Shown: positions 1 to 9,627, counted from the stretch's first letter. The stretch is 64,000 bases of DNA from Lachnospiraceae bacterium UBA7054 (GCA_002492725.1 DLAF01000009.1:1687-65686), one strand, 5' to 3'. A program made the numbers and translations. Notes: generated from the letters alone by a model not told the origin.

Positions 1-840
<840 letters not shown>

Positions 841-906
841 GAAAGGCATCACAGAAAAATCCCATAATCTTATGGGTTCCCGATTAAAGGAAGTAATTTC
901 AAATTA

Positions 907-947
907 GACGGTATAGCCTCGATCATAAGGGGTATGCCGTCTTTTTT
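907..947 (+). terminator. Rho-independent terminator after gdhA
   Basis: The arms GACGGTATAGCC and GGGTATGCCGTC form a stem with one or two imperfect pairs around an 11-base loop. A run of six T residues follows. It sits 67 bases after the gdhA stop codon. Confidence 0.85.
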
Positions 948-1082
948 GTACAAGGATAAAGTTATGGAAAGACCTTATCATGAATAAACGGTAGTCGGAA
1001 AATTTTCGTTGAATTTTCCGACAAAAATGGATAAACTGGAATTGGATAGAAAATGGAAACTGCTCTGACATGGAGGATTAGT

Positions 1083-1517
1083 ATGGCTTACCAATTTTAC
1101 GGCTGGGACAGTGCGGTTGTTCCGGCGCTTACGCAGGAGTATGCAGGCATAGAGACGCCGCAAAATCTTTACGACGCTTTGTCGAAAATCTGGTGCGAAT
1201 ATACCTGTGCGCCCAGAATGAGAAAAGATTGGAGTGTGGAAAATAAGACGCTCGGACAGTGTTCCATCACAGCTTTTCTGGTACAGGATATTTTCGGCGG
1301 AAAGGTTTACGGAGTTCTCAGGGAAGGCGGGAATTTCCACTGCTACAATGTGGTGGACGAGAGCGTATTTGATCTGACCAGCGAGCAGTTTGGAGACGAA
1401 GAACTCTGCTATCGGGATAACCCCGAACAGTTTCGCGAAGTACATTTTGCGAAGGAGGAAAAACGGGAACGCTACGAATATCTTAAGGATGCGTTAAAAA
1501 AGCTGTGCGGAGGATGA
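1083..1517 (+). CDS. YunG-like small hypothetical protein
   Basis: A 144-residue soluble protein without a signal peptide or membrane segment. The motifs GQCSITAFLVQDIFGG and FDLTSEQF resemble the YunG family, whose function is not known to me. The ATG at 1083 is preferred over an in-frame ATG at 1053 because GGAGGA lies five bases before it, while the earlier ATG has no ribosome-binding site. It stands alone between the gdhA terminator and an AT-rich broken gene. Family placement is from remembered motif similarity only. Confidence 0.7.
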   Translation: MAYQFYGWDSAVVPALTQEYAGIETPQNLYDALSKIWCEYTCAPRMRKDWSVENKTLGQCSITAFLVQDIFGGKVYGVLREGGNFHCYNVVDESVFDLTSEQFGDEELCYRDNPEQFREVHFAKEEKRERYEYLKDALKKLCGG

Positions 1518-1550
1518 GCATATCACAATTAGAATTTGCGGAGTTGAATT

Positions 1551-2187
1551 ATGATTAAAAATACAGTTTATTTGCTTCCAATTCGTTGTATCATTTTTAT
1601 TTTGCTATTTGTAATTGGGGCAACTATTACAAAGCAAAAAGTAGAAAATATAAGTAATTGGTGGTCAATTGCAGCAAGTTTGGCTAATATAGTAATCATA
1701 TTTCTTTTATTTCTTATTACAAAGAAAAACGGCAGTAGCTATTGGAATGGGTGGAATGTATTTGGCAGGCTATGTTTGCTATGATGTTATTCCATATGCA
1801 GCGCCAATGATGATTGCACCGATACCTTTGTGGTTAGCAGTAATTAATATTATTGTATTACCAATATCAACTGCATTTGCCGAAGATGGCTTATATTTGG
1901 GATGTGGTGTTAATCAGATAAAGAATAAATATATGGCAATTATCATTCCGGCATTGTTTTTTGCATTGCAGCATAGTTTTATTCCTACATTATTTGACGT
2001 AAAATATATGATATATCGCTTTTTATCATTTTTGCCACTAACCATAATTTTATGTTGGTATTACTATAAAAAAAGAAATCCTTTACCAATTATGGTTGGA
2101 CATGCAATTATTGATTTAGCAACAGCGATACAAATATTTTTGACATCGCTAATTCCCGGATTATATGAAATGATGTGTTCTATGTAG
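1551..2187 (+). pseudogene. Broken CPBP-family membrane protease gene (frameshift or internal deletion)
   Basis: Two AT-rich frames together make one CPBP-type (Abi) membrane protein. The first (1551-1784) codes for an N-terminal helix pair and ends about KKNGSSYW. The second (in frame through 1747-2187) carries the CPBP motifs: an acidic motif FAEDGLYLG, ALQHSFIP with its histidine, and VGHAIIDLATA. The ribosome-binding site GGAG lies before 1551. The join falls in a duplicated GGAATG at 1744 and 1753. CPBP proteins normally have more sequence between the two parts, so an internal deletion that is not a multiple of three is likely; a sequencing error is the alternative. The acidic motif is ED rather than the usual EE. 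Base composition is clearly poorer in GC than its neighbours, which suggests acquisition. Confidence 0.75.
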
Positions 2188-2299
2188 ATAAATTATAATA
2201 GATCGGGGAAACTGCAAAAAGGTGACAGGGCTTTTGCATATAAAGGCGGTACTGAGCATTTCGCAGGAGGCGGATTGGCGGACAAGGAGGAAACTACAA

Positions 2300-2998
2300 G
2301 TGGAACAGAGCATTTTTTTGCTGGAAGATGATGTGGATTTGCTCGACGGATTGACTTATACTTTGCACAAAGAGGGGTATCTTGTAGATGTGGCACAGAC
2401 GGTTCAAAAGGCGTACGCCTGTCTGGAAACGGGAGGCTACAGCCTTTTATTATTGGATGTTACTCTGCCAGACGGAAACGGTATGGAGGTGTGCCGTTTT
2501 GTGCGGGAGAGGGGCAATCAGGTGCCGATTATTTTTCTGACGGCGATGGACGAGGAAGTCAATGTGATTCGAGGGCTGGACAGCGGCGCGGACGATTATA
2601 TCACAAAGCCTTTTAAGCTGGGAGAATTGTGTTCCAGGATCCGGGCACAGCTTCGGCGCAGCGGGATCAGTGAAGCTGGCGGGGAGAATCGACTTTCCTC
2701 AGGGCCTGTATCTATTGATCTGCCCAGTGCTGCAGCATATCTAAACGATGAGCCGCTGGGGTTGACCAATGCGGAGTATCGCCTGTTGTGTCTGCTTGTC
2801 CGCAATGCGGGGCAGACTGTATTACGGGAGACGATTCTGGATGCACTGTGGGATGGAAACGGCAGTTTTGTGGATGACAATACGCTCTCCGTCTATATCC
2901 GCAGGCTGCGGGAAAAGATAGAGGAAGATCCGTCGAAGCCGGTGCATCTTTTGACGGTGCGGGGGTTCGGGTACAAGTGGAGGAAGGAAAATGAGTAA
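2300..2998 (+). CDS. OmpR-family response regulator
   Basis: A 232-residue two-component response regulator. Its receiver domain (about 1-115) has the acidic pair at residues 10-11, the phosphoacceptor Asp53 in LLLLDVTLPDG and the conserved Lys in DYITKPF. A C-terminal winged-helix DNA-binding domain (about 130-230) contains NTLSVYIRRLREKIEE and TVRGFGYKW. The start is the GTG at 2300, nine bases after AAGGAGG; the upstream in-frame codons add residues without homology. It overlaps the next small gene by eight bases and is followed by its histidine kinase and an ABC transporter, so it probably controls that transporter. Confidence 0.93.
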   Translation: MEQSIFLLEDDVDLLDGLTYTLHKEGYLVDVAQTVQKAYACLETGGYSLLLLDVTLPDGNGMEVCRFVRERGNQVPIIFLTAMDEEVNVIRGLDSGADDYITKPFKLGELCSRIRAQLRRSGISEAGGENRLSSGPVSIDLPSAAAYLNDEPLGLTNAEYRLLCLLVRNAGQTVLRETILDALWDGNGSFVDDNTLSVYIRRLREKIEEDPSKPVHLLTVRGFGYKWRKENE

Positions 2999-3197
2999 AT
3001 ATAACGCATTATGGGAATATGTGCAGAAAAACGGAAAGGAATCTTTCAGGCTGACTTTTGAGGAAATACAGAAGATTGCGGGGGTGCCGATAGACCATTC
3101 TTTTCTAAAATATAAAAAGGAATTAACGGAGTACGGTTACCAGGTTGGAAAAATTTCAATGAAAGAGCAGACAATATTGTTTCAAAGGGTGAACTGA
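2991..3197 (+). CDS. Small conserved-looking protein between response regulator and kinase
   Basis: A 68-residue, charged, soluble protein with no signal peptide. Its start overlaps the end of the response regulator gene by eight bases and its stop lies one base before the kinase start, so it is translationally coupled to both. The sequence contains SFRLTFEEIQKIAGVPIDHS, which looks like a small helical or winged-helix fold, possibly of the DUF7662 kind; I am not sure of that. It may be a regulator or adaptor of the two-component system, but nothing in the sequence proves it. Confidence 0.65.
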   Translation: MSKYNALWEYVQKNGKESFRLTFEEIQKIAGVPIDHSFLKYKKELTEYGYQVGKISMKEQTILFQRVN

Positions 3198-3198
3198 T

Positions 3199-4449
3199 AT
3201 GGACATATTGCAAGATAAAAGCACGCGATATTACATTACGTTTTTGGCAGCAGTGTTCGGTATTTTTTTACTGCTGACATTCTTTTTTTCATGGATTCAT
3301 GGAAGACAGGCACAGCAGCTTCTCTTTGAGAGGGAGCAGACTTTTGTGTCTTCCCTGATGGAACAGGGCGTTTCATGGACGGCAATCGCGCGGGCGGTCA
3401 AAGGCGCGGAGCCTACCGGGGAAAGCGAAAAACTGCTCAGGCAGCTTGGACATACGCAGGCTGCCTCTTTTTGGCTGTTTCCGTCTATTGACAGGTCAGT
3501 GAGGCTGTTTGGCATGGCGGTGGCAGGAGCGGTGGGGGTCTTGGCGATGGTTTTGCTTGGCGTAACCGCCCATTTTCTGTGGAAACGGGAAAAACTGTAT
3601 CGACAGGCCGAGGGCATTATCACCCAATTCTCCGACGGGAACTTCGAGAATCATCTGCCTGGAAATAAAAACGGAAGCATTTATCAGCTGTTTTCGGCGG
3701 TGGAGGAGCTGGCTGTGGCGCTGCGGGCGCAGAGCGGGAAAGAACAGCAGAGGAAAGCCTTTTTGAGAGATACGATTTCTGATATTTCCCATCAGCTGAA
3801 AACGCCTCTGGCGGCTCTGCACATGTATACGGAGATCATAGCAAAGGAGCCAGACTGTAAGGAGACGGTAGAGCGGTTTTCCGAAAAAAGTATGCAGTCT
3901 TTGGAGCGGATTGAGCGGCTTGTGCAGACGCTGCTCAAGGTCAGCCGCATCGATGCGGGAAGCATTGTCTTTCATAAAGAATGGCAGCCTGCCGCCGGTC
4001 TGGTTGAAAGTGCAACAGCAGATTTATCCGTAAGAGCACAGAAGGAAGGAAAACAGCTCTTGACGGAGGGGGATTCGGCGCAGAAGCTTTTCTGTGACAG
4101 GGAATGGACAAGAGAAGCTGTCGCCAATCTGATCAAGAACGCGTTGGATCATACCGACGAGGGCGGCAAGGTCACGGTTTCCTGGGAACAGTCTCCGGCT
4201 ATGTTTCTGCTGTCGGTAGCGGACAACGGATGCGGTATTGCCGCGGATGACATGCCGCATGTGTTCAAACGGTTTTACCGCAGCAAAAAGGCGGGCGGCA
4301 GGCAGGGAATCGGTTTGGGGCTGCCTTACGCCAAATCCATTGTAGAAGGTCAGGGCGGCATCCTTTCGGTGAGCAGTACGCCGGGGGAAGGAGCGGTATT
4401 TACGCTTATGCTTCCGACTGAGGCCCAAAAGCAGTCCCCGCAAGGTTAA
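3199..4449 (+). CDS. Membrane sensor histidine kinase
   Basis: A 416-residue sensor kinase. There are two membrane segments (about 12-34 and 100-125) with an extracytoplasmic loop of about 65 residues between them, and a HAMP-like linker. The dimerisation domain carries SDISHQLKTPLAALHMYT with the phosphorylated His198. The ATPase domain has the N box EAVANLIKNALDHT, the G1 box DNGCGIA and the G2 box GIGLGLPYAKSIVE. It begins one base after the 68-aa gene and is the partner of the upstream response regulator. The loop is longer than in BceS-type kinases, so it may sense its ligand directly. The ligand, perhaps an antimicrobial peptide, is inferred only from the ABC neighbours. Confidence 0.93.
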   Translation: MDILQDKSTRYYITFLAAVFGIFLLLTFFFSWIHGRQAQQLLFEREQTFVSSLMEQGVSWTAIARAVKGAEPTGESEKLLRQLGHTQAASFWLFPSIDRSVRLFGMAVAGAVGVLAMVLLGVTAHFLWKREKLYRQAEGIITQFSDGNFENHLPGNKNGSIYQLFSAVEELAVALRAQSGKEQQRKAFLRDTISDISHQLKTPLAALHMYTEIIAKEPDCKETVERFSEKSMQSLERIERLVQTLLKVSRIDAGSIVFHKEWQPAAGLVESATADLSVRAQKEGKQLLTEGDSAQKLFCDREWTREAVANLIKNALDHTDEGGKVTVSWEQSPAMFLLSVADNGCGIAADDMPHVFKRFYRSKKAGGRQGIGLGLPYAKSIVEGQGGILSVSSTPGEGAVFTLMLPTEAQKQSPQG

Positions 4450-4470
4450 ATCCGAAGGAATTTACCTTGT

Positions 4471-4508
4471 CTTACAGATTTGTAAGGCTGTATTCATGGG
4501 ATTGTAAG
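4471..4508 (+). promoter_or_regulatory. Probable response-regulator binding site upstream of the ABC transporter
   Basis: A perfect dyad CTTACA-GATT-TGTAAG (4471-4486) is followed by a second TTGTAAG at 4502, so TTGTAAG occurs as a direct repeat 22 bases apart (4480 and 4502). Two half-sites two helical turns apart are typical of OmpR-family binding. The site is about 45 bases before the ATPase gene. Confidence 0.6.
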
Positions 4509-4549
4509 CTGTTCCTGCTATCCTTGGCTGTAAAGGAGGTAGTGATACA

Positions 4550-5245
4550 ATGGAAATCATGGAAGTACAAGATCTGTGTAAGACCTACGGAAAAGGCGAA
4601 GCGAAAGTGGAAGCCTTAAAGCATGTCTCTTTTACCCTTCAAAAAGGGGAGTTTGCGGCTGTCGTTGGCGAGTCCGGTTCCGGCAAAAGCACCCTTTTAA
4701 ACTGTATCGGCGCCCTGGATGAGCCAACAGAAGGCAGGATTTTACTGGACGGACAGAACCTGTTTGGCATGGGAGAAGAGGAGCGCACGATTTTCAGACG
4801 CCGCAATATCGGTTTTATCTTTCAGGCATTTCATCTGATTCCGGAACTCAATGTAGAACAGAATATTATTTTCCCGCTTTTATTGGATCATAAGAAACCG
4901 GACTTTCGCCAGGTGGACGAAATTCTGGAGGTATTGGGCTTACAGGAGCGGCGCAGTCATCTGCCGGGACAGCTTTCCGGCGGACAAAAACAGCGCGTGG
5001 CAATCGGCAGAGCGCTGATTACCAGGCCAAAACTGATTTTGGCGGATGAACCAACCGGTAATCTTGACAGAAAAAACAGCAGGGAAGTGATGGAACTTCT
5101 CATGAAGGCGTCCAGACAGTATCAACAGACCATTTTGATGATCACGCACAATCCGAATCTGATTACGTCGGTAGACCGGGTCATGCAGGTGTCAGATGGC
5201 ATTTTGACCGATTTGGGAGGGAATATCAATGAAAAATTATCTTGA
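4550..5245 (+). CDS. ABC transporter ATP-binding protein (MacB/BceA type)
   Basis: A 231-residue ATPase of the LolD/MacB/BceA class, which drives mechanotransmission or export by FtsX-fold permeases. Visible motifs are Walker [10 protein letters not shown] (residues 40-48), the signature [15 protein letters not shown], Walker [13 protein letters not shown] and the switch MITHN. AGGAGG lies ten bases before the ATG at 4550; the ATG at 4559 is an alternative. It overlaps the permease gene by 17 bases, so the two subunits are translated together. It belongs to the preceding two-component system by position. Confidence 0.95.
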   Translation: MEIMEVQDLCKTYGKGEAKVEALKHVSFTLQKGEFAAVVGESGSGKSTLLNCIGALDEPTEGRILLDGQNLFGMGEEERTIFRRRNIGFIFQAFHLIPELNVEQNIIFPLLLDHKKPDFRQVDEILEVLGLQERRSHLPGQLSGGQKQRVAIGRALITRPKLILADEPTGNLDRKNSREVMELLMKASRQYQQTILMITHNPNLITSVDRVMQVSDGILTDLGGNINEKLS

Positions 5246-7256
5246 TTTGATTCCTGTTTCGGCGAAGATTCACCGCAGACAGACCCGTATGACAAGATGG
5301 TGCATTGTGATCTCCGTCTTTTTGATTGCTGCGATTTTTGGTATGGCAGATATGTTTTTGCAGAGCCAGAAAAATCTGGCAATCATGATTGACGGTGCAT
5401 GGCATGTGGCGTTTCGGGGGCTGGATGAGGAACAGATGACGTTTCTTTCCGCAAGGCCGGAAGTGAAGACGGTTGCCCGCTATGCGGCGACAAACTATAA
5501 ACTGAATATGGACTATGAGGTGGGAGGCGTACAGACAGTCCTGTGCGGATTTGACGAAACTTTTTTGGAAATCTATCCGGCGGCCGGACTGCTGGCGGGC
5601 AGCTTTCCGAAAGGGATGGAAGAGGCGCTTGTGTCGGAAAGTATGAGGAAAAGGCTGGGGCTGGGCATAGGAGATAAAGTGGAGATGACAACGCCTGACG
5701 GTTCCCTGTCATTTCGAATCAGCGGCTTTGTGGAAGATACTTCCATGATGCTAAAGACGGACGCTTTCGGTCTTTTTGTAAATACGGATACCTACCTGTC
5801 CTGTTTCAGGGAGGCGACGCTTCAGGAGGATTTTGTCTGCTATGTGGAGTTTGTGCCGCATTGCAGGATACAGAAAGCAATCAAAGAGATCTGCGGACAA
5901 CTGCATATTTCGGAGGATCAAGTTAGTGAAAATGCGAAACTAATGGGAACCCTGATGCAGAGCAGCGACCATTATATTTTGATGTTGTATCTGATTGCCT
6001 TTTTGTTGGCGGTGCTGGTGGCGGTTTCCGGGATGATGATGATTTTGGGCAGCATGAACAGCAGTGTGGCGCAGCGGACGGAATTTTTTGGGATGATGCG
6101 GTGTCTGGGCGCTACGGCAAAGCAGGTGCGGCGTTATGTGCGGGTAGAGGCGCTTTTTTGGTGCCTTAAGGCGGTTCCGCTTGGGCTTCTTGCCAGTGTG
6201 GTGACGGTATGGGCGCTGTGCAGGATGCTAAAGGTGATAACACCCACCTGGTTTGGAGGAATGCCGGGGAGGGGAGTCAGTCTGCCGGGTCTGATTTTCG
6301 GGACGTTGATTGGTCTTGCAACAGTACTTTTTGCAAGTCGGACGCCGGCCCGCAAAGCCTCGGAGGTTTCTCCGCTGACGGCGGTTTCCGGCAACGCAGA
6401 TACTGTGTTTGCGGCAACGCGGGCGGCGCATACCGGTCGAATACATGTGGAGACGGCGCTGGGACTGCATCACGCGGCGGGCAGCAGGAAAAACCTGATT
6501 TTGCTGACATCTTCTTTCGCATTCAGTATTATTTTGTTCTTGGGATTCAGTATAGGAATCACGTTTATGAAGCATGCGATCGTGAGCCTACGGCCCGATT
6601 CGCCGGATGTGTCCATAATCGGTGTGGAAGATAACGGCGGTATATCGGATTCTCTCCTTGCAGAGCTTACTGAGAATCCCAATATAAAGCGGGTTTTCAG
6701 GCGGGATGTTTCGGAAGGAATGTCAGGGACGATTCTGGATATTCAGTTGCGGGATCAATCCGACGATGTGGTGGAAGAAATCAGAAGCGCGGCTGGAGAT
6801 GCGTACAGTTTTTCTGACAGCCGGGCAAACAACAGGGAAACGCGGGCCGTTTATTTTTCCTTTGCCCTGTTTGTATACGGGTTCCTGGCTGTGGTTGCGC
6901 TGATTGCGGCTTTTAACATCATCAATAGCATCAGCATGAGCGTGTCGGCGCGGATGAAGCAGTATGGCGCCATGAGAGCCATTGGAATCAGTATCAGACA
7001 GCTGCAGTCCATGATCGCGGCGGAGACGCTTGCTTATCTGATCGGCGGGCTGGCGGAGGGTCTTTTTCTCGGATTGCCGCTTCATTATTATCTGTATCAT
7101 TGGAGCATTACCTCCCGATGGGGGGATGTGTGGAGTATGCCGGTTTCGGAATGCCTGGTGATTGCGGCGGTGATGATTACTTCGGCAGCAGCTGCCATGA
7201 CCGGGCCGGTGCGGAGAATCCGGGAGATGTCTGTGGTGGAGACGATTGGAATTTAG
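5229..7256 (+). CDS. ABC transporter permease, duplicated FtsX fold
   Basis: A 675-residue membrane permease. A first helix (about 22-42) is followed by an extracytoplasmic domain of some 200 residues, three helices from about residue 250, a middle helix near 425, a shorter outer loop and three C-terminal helices. This is the layout of two FtsX units in one chain, as in antimicrobial peptide resistance and MacB-like transporters. It overlaps its ATPase gene by 17 bases and ends 14 bases before a terminator. The substrate cannot be read from the sequence; peptide antibiotic detoxification is an inference from the kinase/regulator context. Confidence 0.92.
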   Translation: MKNYLDLIPVSAKIHRRQTRMTRWCIVISVFLIAAIFGMADMFLQSQKNLAIMIDGAWHVAFRGLDEEQMTFLSARPEVKTVARYAATNYKLNMDYEVGGVQTVLCGFDETFLEIYPAAGLLAGSFPKGMEEALVSESMRKRLGLGIGDKVEMTTPDGSLSFRISGFVEDTSMMLKTDAFGLFVNTDTYLSCFREATLQEDFVCYVEFVPHCRIQKAIKEICGQLHISEDQVSENAKLMGTLMQSSDHYILMLYLIAFLLAVLVAVSGMMMILGSMNSSVAQRTEFFGMMRCLGATAKQVRRYVRVEALFWCLKAVPLGLLASVVTVWALCRMLKVITPTWFGGMPGRGVSLPGLIFGTLIGLATVLFASRTPARKASEVSPLTAVSGNADTVFAATRAAHTGRIHVETALGLHHAAGSRKNLILLTSSFAFSIILFLGFSIGITFMKHAIVSLRPDSPDVSIIGVEDNGGISDSLLAELTENPNIKRVFRRDVSEGMSGTILDIQLRDQSDDVVEEIRSAAGDAYSFSDSRANNRETRAVYFSFALFVYGFLAVVALIAAFNIINSISMSVSARMKQYGAMRAIGISIRQLQSMIAAETLAYLIGGLAEGLFLGLPLHYYLYHWSITSRWGDVWSMPVSECLVIAAVMITSAAAAMTGPVRRIREMSVVETIGI

Positions 7257-7270
7257 ATTTTTGTATGAGA

Positions 7271-7301
7271 GTCACCTGGATATTGACAGGTGACTTTTTT
7301 T
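7271..7301 (+). terminator. Terminator of the ABC/FtsX operon
   Basis: A perfect stem GTCACCTG / CAGGTGAC with an 8-base loop is followed by seven T residues. The loop and 3' arm also hold the -35 box of the next promoter. Confidence 0.9.
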
Positions 7302-7311
7302 ATACTAAAAT
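7283..7311 (+). promoter_or_regulatory. Promoter of the MarR-TauE/SafE operon, embedded in the terminator
   Basis: TTGACA (7283-7288), a 17-base spacer and TAAAAT (7306-7311) form a good sigma-A promoter. The -35 box lies in the loop and 3' arm of the preceding terminator hairpin. Confidence 0.7.
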
Positions 7312-7329
7312 ATTTCAAAAGTGAAATAT
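7310..7329. promoter_or_regulatory. Probable MarR operator
   Basis: The perfect dyad ATATTTCA-AAAG-TGAAATAT starts at the end of the -10 box and covers the expected transcription start. It lies 28 bases before the MarR start codon, the usual position for an autorepression site. Confidence 0.7.
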
Positions 7330-7357
7330 CTAAATTTGAATAAAAAGGAGACAGAAC

Positions 7358-7792
7358 ATGAAATTAATGATTAGGATTGCACGCAGTATTTTGCAGTCAT
7401 ACAATGCAAAGTGTAAACCGCTGTGTCAGGAAATGGGAATGCCGCAGACGGCCTTTGATATTCTGATGTTTTTAGCCAATAATCCGGAATTTAACACAGC
7501 CAGAGATATTGTCGAGTGCAGATATATCAAGGCAAATCTGGTCTCCGTCAATGTGGAGAGCCTTGTGCAGGAGGGGTATCTGACAAGGGAGAAAAGTCCC
7601 GGTGACAGAAGAAAGGTTCGGCTTGTATGTACGGAGAAAGCGGGACCGGTGGTGGAGCGTGGCAGGCAGCTTCAGAGTCAGTTTACCGGGGAGATGTTTC
7701 AAAATGTAGACGAGCAGCAAAGAGAAGCGTTTTTTCAGGTACTGCGTACCCTGGAAGACAATTTGAAAGATATGCAGAAAGGACGAGATTAA
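7358..7792 (+). CDS. MarR-family transcriptional regulator
   Basis: A 144-residue winged-helix regulator. The recognition region is about 40-95, with NTARDIVECRYIKANLVSVN, and the wing is REKSPGDRRKVRL, characteristic of the family. A good AAAGGAG site precedes the ATG. It is followed after one base by a TauE/SafE permease gene, so it most likely represses itself and that transporter through the palindrome just upstream. The ligand is unknown. Confidence 0.92.
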   Translation: MKLMIRIARSILQSYNAKCKPLCQEMGMPQTAFDILMFLANNPEFNTARDIVECRYIKANLVSVNVESLVQEGYLTREKSPGDRRKVRLVCTEKAGPVVERGRQLQSQFTGEMFQNVDEQQREAFFQVLRTLEDNLKDMQKGRD

Positions 7793-7793
7793 T

Positions 7794-8579
7794 ATGAATT
7801 GGTTTTGGATGGTTGTGGTGACATTTTTTGCGGGAATGGGGGCCGGTCTGGGGACGGGTTTTGCGGGACTGAGTGCGGCGGCTGTAATCAGTCCCATGCT
7901 GATCACGTTTCTTGATATGGATCCCTATATGGCGGTTGGGATTGCTCTGTCCTCTGATGTGCTGGCCAGTGCGGTTTCGGCGTACACTTATGGCAAGAAT
8001 AAAAATCTGGATATCCGCAACGGCCTGATCATGATGGGGAGTGTGCTCGTTTTTACGGTAGTGGGCAGTTATGCGGCAAGTCTTATGCCGTCGGCGACGA
8101 TGGGCGGATTTTCTGTGTTTATGACGTTTTTGCTGGGTATTAAGTTTATCGTAAAGCCCGTTATGACAACGAAAGAGGCGATGGGCGAGGTTTCCGCAAA
8201 GAAGCGGGCGATGCAGTCTGTGATAGCGGGCGTGGCGATCGGATTCATCTGTGGTTTTGTCGGTGCGGGCGGCGGTATGATGATGCTTTTGATTTTAACG
8301 TCAGTCCTCCATTATGAGCTGAAAACTGCGGTTGGCACCAGTGTGTTTATCATGGCCTTTACCGCCTTTACGGGGGCTGTTTCCCACTTTACCATAGGTG
8401 GGATGCCGAACTGGCCTGTGTGGGTGTTGTGTGTGGTCTTTACCTTTATTTGGGCAAGGATTGCGGCGGTTTTTGCCAATAAGGCGGAACCGAAAACGCT
8501 GAATCGGGCGACGGGTATCGTGCTGGTGGTGTTGGGGGGTGTGGTCATGGGATTTCAATTCTTAAGCAGGACAGCATAG
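7794..8579 (+). CDS. TauE/SafE-family membrane transporter
   Basis: A 261-residue polytopic membrane protein with seven or eight helices and two homologous halves, each with a Gly-rich motif: GMGAGLGTGFAGLSAAAVISP near the N-terminus and GFVGAGGGMMMLLILTSV in the middle. The family exports small sulfur-containing anions such as sulfite, sulfoacetate or thiosulfate. It is cotranscribed with the MarR gene one base upstream. The substrate is not evident here. Confidence 0.9.
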   Translation: MNWFWMVVVTFFAGMGAGLGTGFAGLSAAAVISPMLITFLDMDPYMAVGIALSSDVLASAVSAYTYGKNKNLDIRNGLIMMGSVLVFTVVGSYAASLMPSATMGGFSVFMTFLLGIKFIVKPVMTTKEAMGEVSAKKRAMQSVIAGVAIGFICGFVGAGGGMMMLLILTSVLHYELKTAVGTSVFIMAFTAFTGAVSHFTIGGMPNWPVWVLCVVFTFIWARIAAVFANKAEPKTLNRATGIVLVVLGGVVMGFQFLSRTA

Positions 8580-8586
8580 TGAGGGG

Positions 8587-9477
8587 TTAAGCCTGTTCAA
8601 GGGTAAAGTATTCGCGGCAGAGCCGCAAAAACAGTTTTAACATCGGATTTCTGGCGGTGCTGTTATAATAGACGCCGTAGGAAATCGGCTCAAAGCCTTC
8701 GAGAGGAAGGTATACCAGAGCAGGGTCTTTCGGCAGGTTTAAATCCGGAAGCACCGCGATGCCAAATCCAGCTTTGGCAAGCGTGATACAGGCTTCCGGG
8801 GAGTCCTGCATATAGATATCAGCCATTGTTTTCTGATCTATGATTGTGCGCTGAATGGCGTTGAAACAGCCGGGTGCAATCTGTGGATTGAAAAGAATGG
8901 CTTTTTCCTTTTTCAGATCGCCTATGGTAAGTCCGGCATTTTGTGACAGAGGCGAGTTTCCGGGTAAAACACATATGGGCTTTGCCTTTAGCAGTTCCCG
9001 GTAGGTTTCACGTGTTTTCCGTTCGGTCTGTTCCCGGAAATCAAAAACCACGTCCAGAGAATCCTCTTTCAAAAGCTGGTGCAGGTGCTGGAAGGGCACA
9101 ATCTGAAAGATCGGGTGCAGGGCAGGGCAGCAGGACAGCATTTCCTGTAAAATATCCGGCAGCAAAGCCAGCTCACTCTGGCTGTGGCAGCCAATGGTAA
9201 ACAGGACGGGTTCCAGGCCGGCGGGTTCTTCAAAACGCTTTTTGGCGTGGCCCACGATATGCTGAATAGACTTAGCGTCGTTTAAGAAGACAAAGCCTTC
9301 CGTGGTAAGCTTCACCGTTCTTGTGGTGCGTTTGAAAAGTTTTACATTCAATTCTTTTTCCAGGGCATGAATCTGCTGTGTCACGGCGGGCTGCGTCACG
9401 TGGAGACGCTCCGCCGCCGCGGCGAAGTTCAAAGTCTCGGCCACGACCAGAAAGCAGTCTATCTGCATAGTAGTCAT
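8587..9477 (-). CDS. LysR-family transcriptional regulator
   Basis: A 296-residue LysR regulator. The N-terminal helix-turn-helix reads CFLVVAETLNFAAAAERLHV and continues VTQPAVTQQIHALEKEL; the rest is the two-lobed effector-binding domain. It is transcribed away from a MATE pump gene 150 bases off, with a perfect dyad between them, so the pump is its likely target. The effector is not known. Confidence 0.93.
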   Translation of the reverse strand: MTTMQIDCFLVVAETLNFAAAAERLHVTQPAVTQQIHALEKELNVKLFKRTTRTVKLTTEGFVFLNDAKSIQHIVGHAKKRFEEPAGLEPVLFTIGCHSQSELALLPDILQEMLSCCPALHPIFQIVPFQHLHQLLKEDSLDVVFDFREQTERKTRETYRELLKAKPICVLPGNSPLSQNAGLTIGDLKKEKAILFNPQIAPGCFNAIQRTIIDQKTMADIYMQDSPEACITLAKAGFGIAVLPDLNLPKDPALVYLPLEGFEPISYGVYYNSTARNPMLKLFLRLCREYFTLEQA

Positions 9478-9518
9478 ATCGTTTCTCCTGCCTTTCTTTT
9501 TGTATCATATTTGCCTTT

Positions 9519-9541
9519 ATTAATAAGACTATCTTATTAAT
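9519..9541. promoter_or_regulatory. Dyad operator in the LysR/MATE divergent region
   Basis: ATTAATAAGA and TCTTATTAAT form a perfect 10-bp inverted repeat with a three-base centre. It lies 42 bases from the LysR start and 87 from the MATE start. LysR proteins bind such interrupted dyads (T-N11-A class). Confidence 0.65.
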
Positions 9542-9627
9542 GATAACATTTTCTAAATTCACAGACAACCAGAAATACGTATAAAATAGTAGTTGATCAG
9601 AATGGCATAACAGAGAGGAGGCAGATT

